A DNA stretch of 15,774 nucleotides from Anaerolineae bacterium (GTDB lineage Bacteria; Chloroflexota; Anaerolineae; 4572-78; J111), in NCBI GenBank assembly GCA_023151115.1, contig JAKLJP010000088.1:1-15774 (forward strand), written 5' to 3'. Numbering within the stretch: position 1 is the first letter of the stretch; each line of letters opens with the position of its first letter. A program made the translations under genes and the position numbers. Below the pieces are notes generated by a model. That model worked only from the letters and a program-made list of their open reading frames with translations. It made no database searches and was not told the origin of the DNA. This document shows, one piece after another, positions 7,078 to 13,937 of this stretch.

Positions 7078-7695
7078 ATGGAAAGAGAAACCTCAGACAA
7101 AGCCCAAGCTACCCGCGAGCGCATTTTAGACGCGGCCATTAAAGTTTTTGCCAGCAAAGGCTACCACGAAACCAAAGTGGATGACATCGTAGCTGAGGCC
7201 GATGCCTCTAAGGGCGCGGTCTACTTTCATTTCCCCGGCAAACAGCAAATTTTTCTGGCCCTGGTAGATAAATTTGCCAATCTGCTCCAGCGGCGGCTCA
7301 TCGAAGCAGTGGCGCAAGAGCCGGATGGCGTCCGGCGGGTCAACCTGGCCTTGCAAGTCTGCCTGGAAACCTTTGCCCAATATCGCAGCCTGGCCAAGAT
7401 TTTACTGATCCAGGCCAGCGGCCTGGGCGCAGTGTTTGAAGAGAAACGGTTAGAGATTCACGACCGCTTTGCCCGCGTCATTCAACGCTACCTGGATGAG
7501 GCTGTCGCTGCCGGTGAGATTGCGCCTATTGATACTGAAATCGTCGCCTACGCCTGGATGGGCGCGATTAATGAAGTGGTTATTCGCTGGATCTACACTG
7601 GCCAGCCGGAACGAGAACGCTTGATTCCCGCTCTACGCACCACATTATTACGCAGTATTGGCGTCTCGCCGGAGCGAATTGAGGCGAACAGGTAG
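7078..7695 (+). CDS. TetR/AcrR-family transcriptional regulator
   Basis: This 205-residue protein is a predicted ligand-responsive dimeric repressor. The N-terminal TetR DNA-binding domain (about 10-57) contains ATRERILDAAIKVFASKGYH, a helix-turn-helix at about 33-52 and the family mark GAVYFHFPGKQQ (46-57). The helical C-terminal half (about 80-200) should bind the ligand and dimerise; the ligand cannot be read from sequence. ATG 7078 follows the operator by 7 bases and has no recognisable Shine-Dalgarno site, so translation may be inefficient. menF starts 86 bases downstream on the same strand with no terminator or good promoter seen between, so the regulator and the men genes may share a transcript. 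Control of quinone or lipid metabolism is an inference from position only. Confidence 0.9.
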   Translation: MERETSDKAQATRERILDAAIKVFASKGYHETKVDDIVAEADASKGAVYFHFPGKQQIFLALVDKFANLLQRRLIEAVAQEPDGVRRVNLALQVCLETFAQYRSLAKILLIQASGLGAVFEEKRLEIHDRFARVIQRYLDEAVAAGEIAPIDTEIVAYAWMGAINEVVIRWIYTGQPERERLIPALRTTLLRSIGVSPERIEANR

Positions 7696-7724
7696 ACAGT
7701 AGACGGTATACGGGGGAAAATCTC

Positions 7725-7752
7725 TGACTACTGATTACTGGCTACTAACTTT
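7725..7752 (+). repeat. degenerate heptad tandem repeat (TGACTAC unit)
   Basis: Four 7-base units run head to tail between tetR and menF: TGACTAC, TGATTAC, TGGCTAC, TAACTTT. Drift of one to four bases per unit indicates an old or actively diverging array. It ends 18 bases before the menF ribosome site (AAGGGG, 7771-7776). Confidence 0.55.
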
Positions 7753-7781
7753 CTTTAGACCAACTATTCTAAGGGGTAAAT

Positions 7782-9188
7782 ATGCTGGATACCACTTTAA
7801 TTGAGACACCTACCCAAACTAAAAGAGTTACCCTTTCTGCCACTATAGTTAGCTACAGCATGCCCTGCCCGCATGTTTCACTGGATCACTTTCTCAAGGA
7901 GGCGGCCGGGCGGCCCCGGATTTACTGGCAAAGCGACCACCTGCCCGTTTGTCTGGCCGGCTCCGGGATAGCTGCCGCGTTCAGCGCCGGTGGGCCTCAC
8001 CGCTTCCGGGCCATTCAGCAGCAGGCCGAGCAACTGTTCAAACAGATTGTTTGGGTTGATAGAGATGTCCCAGTGGAGACCGGCCCTCGCTTATTCGGCG
8101 GCTTTGCCTTTGCCCCGCAGCCACCCGCCACGGGGCCGTGGGCGGCTTTTCCAGAGGCTATGTTTATCCTGCCGCGTTACCAGTTGACCTGTCTGGGGGA
8201 GCAGACCTGGCTGACGGTTAACCGGCGTGTTGATACGACCGATGATCCGGCCGGCCTTGCCAGGCGCGTGCGACAAGAAGCCCGGCAGGCAATTGCGGCT
8301 CTCCAGGTTGTTAACGGCCATAACCGCCCGTCAGGCCGGTCGCACCAGCAGCTACAGGTGAGCGATTTAATGAGCCAGACCACCTGGGAGGAGATGGTGG
8401 CCGCCACTACCCAACGTATCCGGCGGGGCGAGCTGGATAAAGTCGTACTGGCCCGCGCCCGGCAGGTCAACTCAACCCACCCCATTGATCCGGCTATCGT
8501 CCTGGCCCGTTTGGCCCGGCGTTATCCGGACTGCTACCGTTTTTTGTTTGAACCCAGGCCCGGTCACACCTTTTTTGGGGCTACCCCTGAACTGTTGGCC
8601 GAAGTAACCGGCTCGACCGTGCGGACGATGGCCATGGCCGGCTCTATTCGCCGCGGCCGTTCGGCGGAAGAAGATACCGCTTTGGGCCAACAATTGCGGG
8701 CCGACCCCAAAGAACGGCACGAACATGCCTTGACCGTCGAAGCCATTCGGGAGAGTCTGGAGCCGCTGGTCACGCATCTGCGTTTTCAGGCGGAGCCTGA
8801 GCTTTGCCGCTTGAGCAACATTCAACATCTGAAAACGGTGATCGAGGGCCAGTTGACCGGCCAGGGCGGGATTCTGCCGGTAGTCGAGGCATTGCATCCC
8901 ACCCCGGCTGTCGGCGGGCGGCCTCGAAAAACCGCGCTGGAAATGATCGCGACCCAGGAGCCGACGCCGCGCGGCTGGTATGCTGCCCCCATTGGCTGGC
9001 TGGATCATCGGGGGAATGGCTTGTTTGCGGTAGCGCTGCGCTCGGCGGTCAGTGTGGGTCAGCAGAGTTGGCTTTTCGCTGGGGCAGGGATTGTGGCCGA
9101 TTCTGTCCCCCGCAAGGAGTGGGACGAGACAGAACTAAAATTCAAACCGATGCTGGACGCGCTGGCCGAGGACAATTTGGAAGGATGA
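7782..9188 (+). CDS. menF: isochorismate synthase (menaquinone-type)
   Basis: The enzyme converts chorismate to isochorismate, the first committed step of the o-succinylbenzoate menaquinone pathway, and needs Mg2+. The 468-residue protein has a variable N-terminal part and a C-terminal chorismate-binding domain (about 200-462). Visible marks include GELDKVVLAR (216-225, Lys220 as probable general base), FFGATPELL (264-272), AMAGSIRRGR (284-293), HLKT (349-352), LHPTPAVGG (371-379) and the C-terminal PRGWYAAPIGW (396-406) and GAGIVADSVPRKEWDE (434-449). These indicate isochorismate synthase rather than anthranilate or aminodeoxychorismate synthase, and the neighbours menD, menB and menE settle it. 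AAGGGG at 7771-7776 lies 5 bases before ATG 7782. Salicylate or siderophore use is less likely here. Confidence 0.93.
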   Translation: MLDTTLIETPTQTKRVTLSATIVSYSMPCPHVSLDHFLKEAAGRPRIYWQSDHLPVCLAGSGIAAAFSAGGPHRFRAIQQQAEQLFKQIVWVDRDVPVETGPRLFGGFAFAPQPPATGPWAAFPEAMFILPRYQLTCLGEQTWLTVNRRVDTTDDPAGLARRVRQEARQAIAALQVVNGHNRPSGRSHQQLQVSDLMSQTTWEEMVAATTQRIRRGELDKVVLARARQVNSTHPIDPAIVLARLARRYPDCYRFLFEPRPGHTFFGATPELLAEVTGSTVRTMAMAGSIRRGRSAEEDTALGQQLRADPKERHEHALTVEAIRESLEPLVTHLRFQAEPELCRLSNIQHLKTVIEGQLTGQGGILPVVEALHPTPAVGGRPRKTALEMIATQEPTPRGWYAAPIGWLDHRGNGLFAVALRSAVSVGQQSWLFAGAGIVADSVPRKEWDETELKFKPMLDALAEDNLEG

Positions 9189-9203
9189 GGGATGAAGGAA
9201 GAC
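9183..9203 (+). repeat. three heptads overlapping the menF stop
   Basis: GGATGAG, GGATGAA and GGAAGAC follow one another; the first unit contains the menF stop codon TGA (9186-9188), so the last menF codon comes from the repeat. The rest of the 76-base menF-menD gap has no other structure except the menD ribosome site AAGGA (9251-9255). Confidence 0.4.
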
Positions 9204-9264
9204 AATTGCCTATGAGTGCGCCCAACTGCAATACTTTCCAATGGATGAATAAGGACAGTTCTCC

Positions 9265-11055
9265 ATGACTGTGCCTAATCGTAACACACTTTGGGCCGGC
9301 ATTTTTGTGGATGAGTTGAGCCGGGCCGGGTTGCGCGCCGTTTGCATTGCGCCCGGTTCCCGTTCGACCCCCCTGACCCTGGCCTTTGCCGAACACCCGA
9401 ACATTACCGTTTACTCCTTGCTGGACGAGCGCGGCGCGGCTTTTTTTGCCCTGGGCCTGGCCCTGGCGAGCGAGTCCCCGGTGGCGTTGGTCTGCACTTC
9501 CGGCACGGCGGCGGCCAACTTCTACCCGGCTATTGTCGAGGCCAACTACGCCCAGGTCCCATTGTTGGTGTTAACCACCGATCGCCCCCACGAACTGCGC
9601 CACAGCGGAGCCAACCAGACCATTGATCAGGTCAAAATGTTTGGCGATCACGTGCGCTGGTTTGTGGAAGTTGCGCCGCCGGAGGCCAATCCCCCGGCCA
9701 CAACCCTGCGCTCGCTGCGGAGCCTGGCCTGCCGGACGCTGGCCGCCGCGCAGGGCTTCCCACCGGGACCGGTTCACCTCAATTTTCCCTTCCGCAAACC
9801 GTTGGAGCCTACCCCCGTGCCCGGCGATGTGCCGGAGCGTCTGGCCGACGCCCCCTGGCAGAGACCCGCCGGCCAGCCGTTCACTCAGTTCAGCCGGGGC
9901 CAACTGCTGCCTTCTAGCCAGCAGACCAGGGCGCTGGCTGAGGCCATTCAAAACGCCCCGCGCGGCCTGATTCTCTGCGGCCCGCGCTGCCCCGGCGGCG
10001 AATTTCCCCAGGCCGTCACCCAACTGGCCCAGGCCGCCGGTTACCCCATCCTGGCCGATGCTTTGTCGGGCGTGCGTTTTGGCCGTCACACCGTCGAGGC
10101 AGACGGGCTAATTTTTGGCGGCTATGAAACCTTCTGGCGGCCCGGCACGCTGAACGTGGAGCCCCCTGAGTTGATGCTGCGCTTCGGGGCCATGCCCATC
10201 TCGGCTGTGCTGAACGACTATCTGGCCTCGGCCACTGACTGCCGTATCATCCAAATTAGCGGCGACGGCCTCTGGCAGGACGATGTTCAGACCACCACCG
10301 ATTTTATCTGGGCCGACCCGGCTGCAGTTTGCAGCGCGGTGACAGAGCAGCTCCAGCAGGCGACCCCAGGCCCCACTTCCACCGGCTGGCTGGCAACGCT
10401 CCAACAGGCCGAACGGCAAACCTGGCAAACCTTTGCCGACTTACGCGCAGCGTCATTCTTTGAAGGGGCTATTCTGGCCGACGTGGTGGAGCTGTTACCT
10501 GAAGCCGCCTTGCTTTATGTAGCCAGCAGTCTGCCGGTGCGCCACCTCGACCAGTTTGCCCGGCCCAATGCAGCCAACCTGCGAGTGTTTGCCAATCGCG
10601 GGGCCAGCGGCATTGACGGGACCATCGCCAGCGCCCTGGGCGCAGCCGCAGCCACCGGCCAACCGCTGGCCCTGGTTATCGGTGATCTGGCCTTTTATCA
10701 CGACCTGAACAGCTTGCTGGCTCTGCGGCGCTGTGGCCTCAAAGCCACGATTGTCTTGATTAACAACAATGGCGGCGGCATCTTCCATCGCCTGCCGATT
10801 GCCAAATTTGACCCACCTTTTACCGAGCTATTCGTCACGCCGCATGGTCTGGATTTTGCCCCGGCAGCCCACATGTTTGGACTGGAGTACAATCGTGCTG
10901 CTGACCGAGACACTTTCCGGCGCATCTTCACTGAGGTGATGGACGCCGCTACGCCCCACCTCATCGAAGTGCCCAGCGACGCTGTTCTCCACGAGCAAAT
11001 GCGGCGGGAGATGATCCGGCGTGTGGCGAAAACAGAGGAAATTAAGGGAACTTAG
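9265..11055 (+). CDS. menD: SEPHCHC synthase (2-oxoglutarate decarboxylase, MenD)
   Basis: This thiamine-diphosphate enzyme joins isochorismate and 2-oxoglutarate with loss of CO2, giving 2-succinyl-5-enolpyruvyl-6-hydroxy-3-cyclohexene-1-carboxylate. The 596-residue protein has the usual three-domain layout. N-terminal: APGSRSTPLTLAFAEHP (29-45) and LLDERGAAFFALGLA (52-66), with Glu55 as the cofactor-activating glutamate. Middle: the MenD signature GPVHLNFPFRKPL (168-180). C-terminal: NRGASGIDGTIASALG (444-459) and the thiamine-diphosphate motif GDLAFYHDLN (473-482) through NNNGGGIFHRLP (500-511). AAGGA lies 9 bases before ATG 9265. The last three codons (Lys-Gly-Thr) and the stop lie in the first units of a tandem repeat, so the C-terminus has been rewritten by it. 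Confidence 0.96.
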   Translation: MTVPNRNTLWAGIFVDELSRAGLRAVCIAPGSRSTPLTLAFAEHPNITVYSLLDERGAAFFALGLALASESPVALVCTSGTAAANFYPAIVEANYAQVPLLVLTTDRPHELRHSGANQTIDQVKMFGDHVRWFVEVAPPEANPPATTLRSLRSLACRTLAAAQGFPPGPVHLNFPFRKPLEPTPVPGDVPERLADAPWQRPAGQPFTQFSRGQLLPSSQQTRALAEAIQNAPRGLILCGPRCPGGEFPQAVTQLAQAAGYPILADALSGVRFGRHTVEADGLIFGGYETFWRPGTLNVEPPELMLRFGAMPISAVLNDYLASATDCRIIQISGDGLWQDDVQTTTDFIWADPAAVCSAVTEQLQQATPGPTSTGWLATLQQAERQTWQTFADLRAASFFEGAILADVVELLPEAALLYVASSLPVRHLDQFARPNAANLRVFANRGASGIDGTIASALGAAAATGQPLALVIGDLAFYHDLNSLLALRRCGLKATIVLINNNGGGIFHRLPIAKFDPPFTELFVTPHGLDFAPAAHMFGLEYNRAADRDTFRRIFTEVMDAATPHLIEVPSDAVLHEQMRREMIRRVAKTEEIKGT

Positions 11056-11121
11056 GGGAACTCAAGGGAACTTAAGGTTTTAGTTCCCTCAGTTCCTATG
11101 AGTTCCTTGAGTTCCCTTTTT
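11044..11121 (+). repeat. inverted double array of about 10-base repeats; possible attenuator
   Basis: The left half has AAGGGAACTT, AGGGGAACTC, AAGGGAACTT and a partial AAGG (11044-11077). After TTTT, the right half has AGTTCCCTC, AGTTCCTATG, AGTTCCTTG, AGTTCCCTT (11082-11118). The halves are reverse complements of one another, so the RNA can fold into a long hairpin that ends in CCC and five T residues (11117-11121), the shape of a terminator or attenuator between menD and menB. The left half overlaps the menD stop. A weak promoter-like pair TTGAGT (11107-11112) and TAAACT (11130-11135), 17 bases apart, could restart transcription for menB. Confidence 0.6.
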
Positions 11122-11155
11122 AGAACAGTTAAACTATGGAAGGAGAATTTGCTAA

Positions 11156-11986
11156 ATGACCGATTGGATCGAGGTCAAAAAGTACAGTGATATTACTTAC
11201 CATAAGGCCGATGGCATGGCCCGGATTGCCTTTAACCGGCCAGAGGTCCGCAACGCCTTCCGGCCCAAAACCGTCAACGAGTTGATCGAGGCTTTTGACG
11301 ACGCCTGGGAAGACTCCAGCATTGGCGTGGTGTTGTTCACCGGCAACGGCCCGGCCAAAGATGGTAAGTACGCCTTTTGCTCCGGCGGCGACCAGCGTAT
11401 CCGCGGCGATGCCGGCTATGTGGATGAGAAGGGCGTCCACCGGCTCAATGTGCTGCAACTACAACGGATCATCCGCACCATGCCCAAGCCGGTGATTGCC
11501 CTGGTCGCCGGTTACGCCATTGGTGGGGGACACGTGCTACACGTGATGTGTGATCTAACTATCGCCGCCGATAACGCCATCTTTGGCCAGACCGGCCCCA
11601 AAGTGGGCAGCTTTGATGGCGGTTTTGGCTCTTCTTATCTGGCCCGGATTGTCGGCCAGAAAAAGGCGCGAGAAATCTGGTATTTGTGCCGCCAGTACAA
11701 TGCCGCCGAGGCCGAGCAGATGGGGCTGGTCAATAAAGTGGTGCCGGTGGACCGGCTGGAAGAAGAGGGCGTGGCCTGGGCGCAAGAGATTCTGGACAAA
11801 AGCCCGATTGCCATCCGCTGCCTCAAAGCCGCTTTTAATGCCGACTGCGACGGCCAGGCCGGTTTGCAAGAACTGGCCGGCCACGCGACCATGCTCTATT
11901 ATATGTCGGAAGAAGGGCAGGAAGGCCGGGACGCCTACGTACAAAAGCGCAAACCCAATTTCCGCAAATATCCCTGGCGACCGTGA
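11156..11986 (+). CDS. menB: 1,4-dihydroxy-2-naphthoyl-CoA synthase
   Basis: This crotonase-fold enzyme closes the ring of o-succinylbenzoyl-CoA to form the naphthoquinol skeleton as its CoA ester. The 276-residue protein matches E. coli MenB closely as I remember it: [11 protein letters not shown] (27-37), [12 protein letters not shown] (74-85), [22 protein letters not shown] (119-140, oxyanion hole glycines), [15 protein letters not shown] (144-158), [17 protein letters not shown] and a conserved C-terminus [10 protein letters not shown]. Gly147 in QTGP corresponds to E. coli Gly156, the position that marks bicarbonate-dependent type I enzymes. The protein starts about 9 residues from the first conserved block. 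AAGGAG (11140-11145) precedes ATG 11156 by 10 bases. It should act as a hexamer in the cytoplasm. Confidence 0.97.
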   Translation: MTDWIEVKKYSDITYHKADGMARIAFNRPEVRNAFRPKTVNELIEAFDDAWEDSSIGVVLFTGNGPAKDGKYAFCSGGDQRIRGDAGYVDEKGVHRLNVLQLQRIIRTMPKPVIALVAGYAIGGGHVLHVMCDLTIAADNAIFGQTGPKVGSFDGGFGSSYLARIVGQKKAREIWYLCRQYNAAEAEQMGLVNKVVPVDRLEEEGVAWAQEILDKSPIAIRCLKAAFNADCDGQAGLQELAGHATMLYYMSEEGQEGRDAYVQKRKPNFRKYPWRP

Positions 11987-11989
11987 ATT

Positions 11990-12084
11990 AATTGTAAATT
12001 GTGAATTGTCAATTGTCAATTGTGAATGGTTAATGAGTCTTTATTCATTCACAATTCACTATTCATAGTTCACCATTCACAATT
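11990..12084. repeat. inverted double heptad array filling the menB-menE gap
   Basis: The left array has seven units with an exact 7-base period from 11990 to 12038: AATTGTA, AATTGTG, AATTGTC, AATTGTC, AATTGTG, AATGGTT, AATGAGT. The right array has six units from 12043 to 12084: ATTCATT, CACAATT, CACTATT, CATAGTT, CACCATT, CACAATT. AATTGTG and CACAATT are reverse complements, so the two arrays face each other and can pair. Together they occupy virtually the whole 102-base spacer from the menB stop (11984-11986) to the menE start (12089). Confidence 0.75.
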
Positions 12085-12088
12085 TCTT

Positions 12089-13561
12089 ATGCTTGACTGG
12101 TTAGCTTATCGCTCTCAGGCGTCACCGCAAAAAGTTGGGTTGATTTTTGGCGAGCGGCGCTGGACTTACCAGGAATTGAATGAGGCTGTGGCGCTGCTGT
12201 GCGGTCAACTGGCCGCTGCCGGGGTTCAGCCTGGACAGCATGTGGCGGTGTTGCTGTCCAACTGCCCGGAGTATGTTTACGTAACTCATGCGCTGGCTCG
12301 GTTGGGCGCAACGCTGGTCCCGCTCAATACCCGCCTCACCGGCGCTGAACTACGTTGGCAGGTGGAGCAAGCAGATTGTCGTCTGGTGCTCTGCGTCCAT
12401 GAAACAGAAGCAACTGCCGCTGCTTTAAACGTTCAAACGTTCAACGTTCAAACCTTCAAACCTTCCAACCTTCCAACAGCCTGGTTAAGCCGGCCCCTGG
12501 ATTTGGCAGCGGTGCAGGGTCTTATCTTCACTTCTGGAACAACCGGCCACCCCAAAGGAGCCATGCTGACCTTCTACAACCTGCTGTGGAGCGCCACTGC
12601 TTCGGCGTTCCGGCTGGGGACCCATCCCGGCGACCGCTGGTTGGCCTGTTTGCCCTTATACCATGTCGGCGGCTTGTCTATCATCTTTCGCTGCTGTTTG
12701 TACGGGGCCACGCTGGTGTTGCAGCCGGGGTTTGACCCGGCGGCGGTGAGCCGGGCGCTAGAGACCCAAGGCATCACCTTGGTATCGCTGGTGCCGACGA
12801 TGCTGCATCGGCTGTTGGAGTCGCACCCATCTAGCCTGACCCATTCGCAGTTGCGGCGTCTGCTAATCGGTGGGGCGGCGCTGTCCTCGAGGTTGTTGGA
12901 ATCATGTCGGGCGCTGCAATTGCCCATTGCTGCCACCTACGGTCTCACCGAAGCGGCTTCGCAGGTGGCCACAGCCTTACCGGCCGAGGTGTCCCGCAAA
13001 CCGGGCAGTGTCGGCAAGCCTCTGATGTTTTCGACGGTGCGGATTGTTGACCGGCACGGCCAGGCCTTACCTCCCGGCCAGATTGGCGAGATCGTGGTGC
13101 ATGGTCCAACCGTGATGGCCGGCTACTACCGGCAGCCGGAAGCTACCGCCCAAACCCTGCGCAACGGCGAACTTTACACCGGCGACCTGGGCTACCTGGA
13201 TGATGAAGGCGACTTGTGGGTGGTCCAACGCCGGGCCGATCTGATTGTCAGCGGCGGCGAGAACGTTTACCCGGCTGAAGTGGAACAGGTCTTGCGAGAA
13301 CATCCGGCTGTGGCCGATGCTTGCGTGGTCGGCCTGGATGATACGGAGTGGGGCCAGCGTGTCGCGGCGGTGGTGGTGCGGCGCAGTCAGGCCCAGGCCA
13401 GCGCCGCCGAGTTAATTGCTTTCTGCCGGACTCGTCTGGCCGGATACAAACAGCCCCGCCTCATCCACTTTACAGACGCGCTTCCTCAGACTGCCTCGGG
13501 CAAGGTACGGCGGGATGCGGTGCGTCAGCAGCTTGCCCTGGGTATTGACGCTGCTGACTGA
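12089..13561 (+). CDS. menE: 2-succinylbenzoate-CoA ligase
   Basis: This ANL-superfamily adenylating enzyme activates o-succinylbenzoate to its CoA thioester, the substrate of MenB. I start it at ATG 12089 (490 residues, MLDWLAYRSQ), because the 21 residues added by ATG 12026 are encoded by the heptad array and match nothing in the family. Neither start has a Shine-Dalgarno site. Motifs: P-loop FTSGTTGHPKG (147-157), YGLTEAASQ (284-292), YTGDLGYLD (363-371), hinge and C-terminal domain RRADLIVSGGENVYPAEVE (381-399), and catalytic Lys472 in LPQTASGKVRR. Residues about 113-129 (NVQTFNVQTFKPSNL) come from an 8-base tandem repeat. General acyl-CoA ligases share the motifs; adjacency to menB makes MenE the best call. 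Confidence 0.9.
   Translation: MLDWLAYRSQASPQKVGLIFGERRWTYQELNEAVALLCGQLAAAGVQPGQHVAVLLSNCPEYVYVTHALARLGATLVPLNTRLTGAELRWQVEQADCRLVLCVHETEATAAALNVQTFNVQTFKPSNLPTAWLSRPLDLAAVQGLIFTSGTTGHPKGAMLTFYNLLWSATASAFRLGTHPGDRWLACLPLYHVGGLSIIFRCCLYGATLVLQPGFDPAAVSRALETQGITLVSLVPTMLHRLLESHPSSLTHSQLRRLLIGGAALSSRLLESCRALQLPIAATYGLTEAASQVATALPAEVSRKPGSVGKPLMFSTVRIVDRHGQALPPGQIGEIVVHGPTVMAGYYRQPEATAQTLRNGELYTGDLGYLDDEGDLWVVQRRADLIVSGGENVYPAEVEQVLREHPAVADACVVGLDDTEWGQRVAAVVVRRSQAQASAAELIAFCRTRLAGYKQPRLIHFTDALPQTASGKVRRDAVRQQLALGIDAAD
12427..12477 (+). repeat. in-frame 8-base tandem repeat inside menE
   Basis: Units are AAACGTTC, AAACGTTC, AACGTTC, AAACCTTC, AAACCTTC, CAACCTTC and a partial CAAC. The period is 8 except for one 7-base unit, which shifts the codon phase within the array while the frame stays open to the P-loop. 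The encoded stretch lies in a normally variable linker between the N-terminal lobe and the FTSGTTG motif, where extra or missing residues should be tolerated. Confidence 0.7.
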
Positions 13562-13571
13562 TCCCCAAAAC

Positions 13572-13600
13572 TTGCTGTAAATCCCCATTTTGTTGATAAT
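13572..13600 (+). promoter_or_regulatory. weak candidate promoter of hicBA
   Basis: TTGCTG (13572-13577) and GATAAT (13595-13600) are 17 bases apart in an AT-rich gap after menE. The -10 box matches five of six consensus positions, the -35 only three. No palindromic operator of the kind HicB-type antitoxins bind is obvious next to it. Confidence 0.25.
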
Positions 13601-13624
13601 AAATATTCAAACTCCCATGCTCAG

Positions 13625-13678
13625 AAGTTGCAGCCAGTAGTCGCCAAGCATGAGATTGCCCGGTTGTTGGAAAGATAG
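13625..13678 (+). pseudogene. remnant of a methionyl-tRNA synthetase 3' end
   Basis: The stretch reads KLQPVVAKHEIARLLER then TAG, against KLEPEVAEQEIARLLGA then TAA at the end of the intact metG at 6664-6720. I count 37 of 45 matching bases over the 15 codons from AAG to TTG, with four purely synonymous differences (CTG/TTG, CCG/CCA, GTG/GTC, TTA/TTG), which suggests coding descent rather than chance. AATTCATT follows the stop in both places, after 6 bases in metG's gap and almost at once here. No upstream metG sequence or start is present, so this cannot be a working gene. It could be debris of a deleted second metG or of a gene exchange. Confidence 0.55.
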
Positions 13679-13709
13679 AATTCATTAGGAGTATTTGTTG
13701 GAGGCGCCG

Positions 13710-13937
13710 ATGTTAAAGCAGTTCAAAATTATCGTTGAAAAACATCCTGACACTTACATAGCTTATCCTCTTGGTTTGAAAGGGGTGGTGGTTGGGGAGG
13801 GCGAGACTTACGAAGCAGCGCTGGCTGATGTGAAATCGGCTATTCAATTCCATATTGAAACGTTTGGGAGTGAAGTTATGGAAGTTGAGCTGCTGATTTT
13901 GGAGGCATTCATTGCTGAAGCTGCTGTAACGGTCTAA
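13710..13937 (+). CDS. hicB: HicB-family antitoxin
   Basis: The 75-residue protein has the HicB/UPF0150 pattern: FKIIVEKHPDTYIAYPLGLKG, then GEGETYEAALADVKSAIQFHIE, a partial RNase-H-like fold that in the family binds and neutralises the HicA toxin. Start ATG 13710 is set by GGAGG (13700-13704) 5 bases upstream; the in-frame TTG 13695 would bury that site. No C-terminal ribbon-helix-helix or HTH DNA-binding domain follows, so this is the short type, and autoregulation cannot be assumed. Its stop TAA overlaps the next ATG by one base (TAATG), the usual coupled arrangement. The antitoxin-first order is common in this family type. Confidence 0.85.
   Translation: MLKQFKIIVEKHPDTYIAYPLGLKGVVVGEGETYEAALADVKSAIQFHIETFGSEVMEVELLILEAFIAEAAVTV

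Noticed and set aside
6783..7142. + strand open frame of 119 codons across the metG-tetR gap
   Set aside because: It runs through two palindromes, a terminator, the promoter and the operator and into tetR in another frame; the composition is that of palindromic DNA, not protein.
11990..12084. CRISPR array
   Set aside because: Units are 7 bases, directly abutting and degenerate, with no 25-40 base repeat-spacer alternation; no cas genes are present.
12026..12088. Upstream ATG extending menE by 21 residues
   Set aside because: The extension is encoded by the heptad array, is absent from the family and has no ribosome site; ATG 12089 matches the normal MenE N-terminus.
13562..13678. Readthrough extension of MenE, since the frame stays open for 38 codons after its TGA
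   Set aside because: The TGA follows a normal MenE C-terminus, the extension ends in metG-like sequence, and an open run of this length is not rare by chance.
13695..13709. TTG start for hicB
   Set aside because: The strong GGAGG at 13700-13704 is correctly spaced for ATG 13710 and would be inside the gene if TTG were used.
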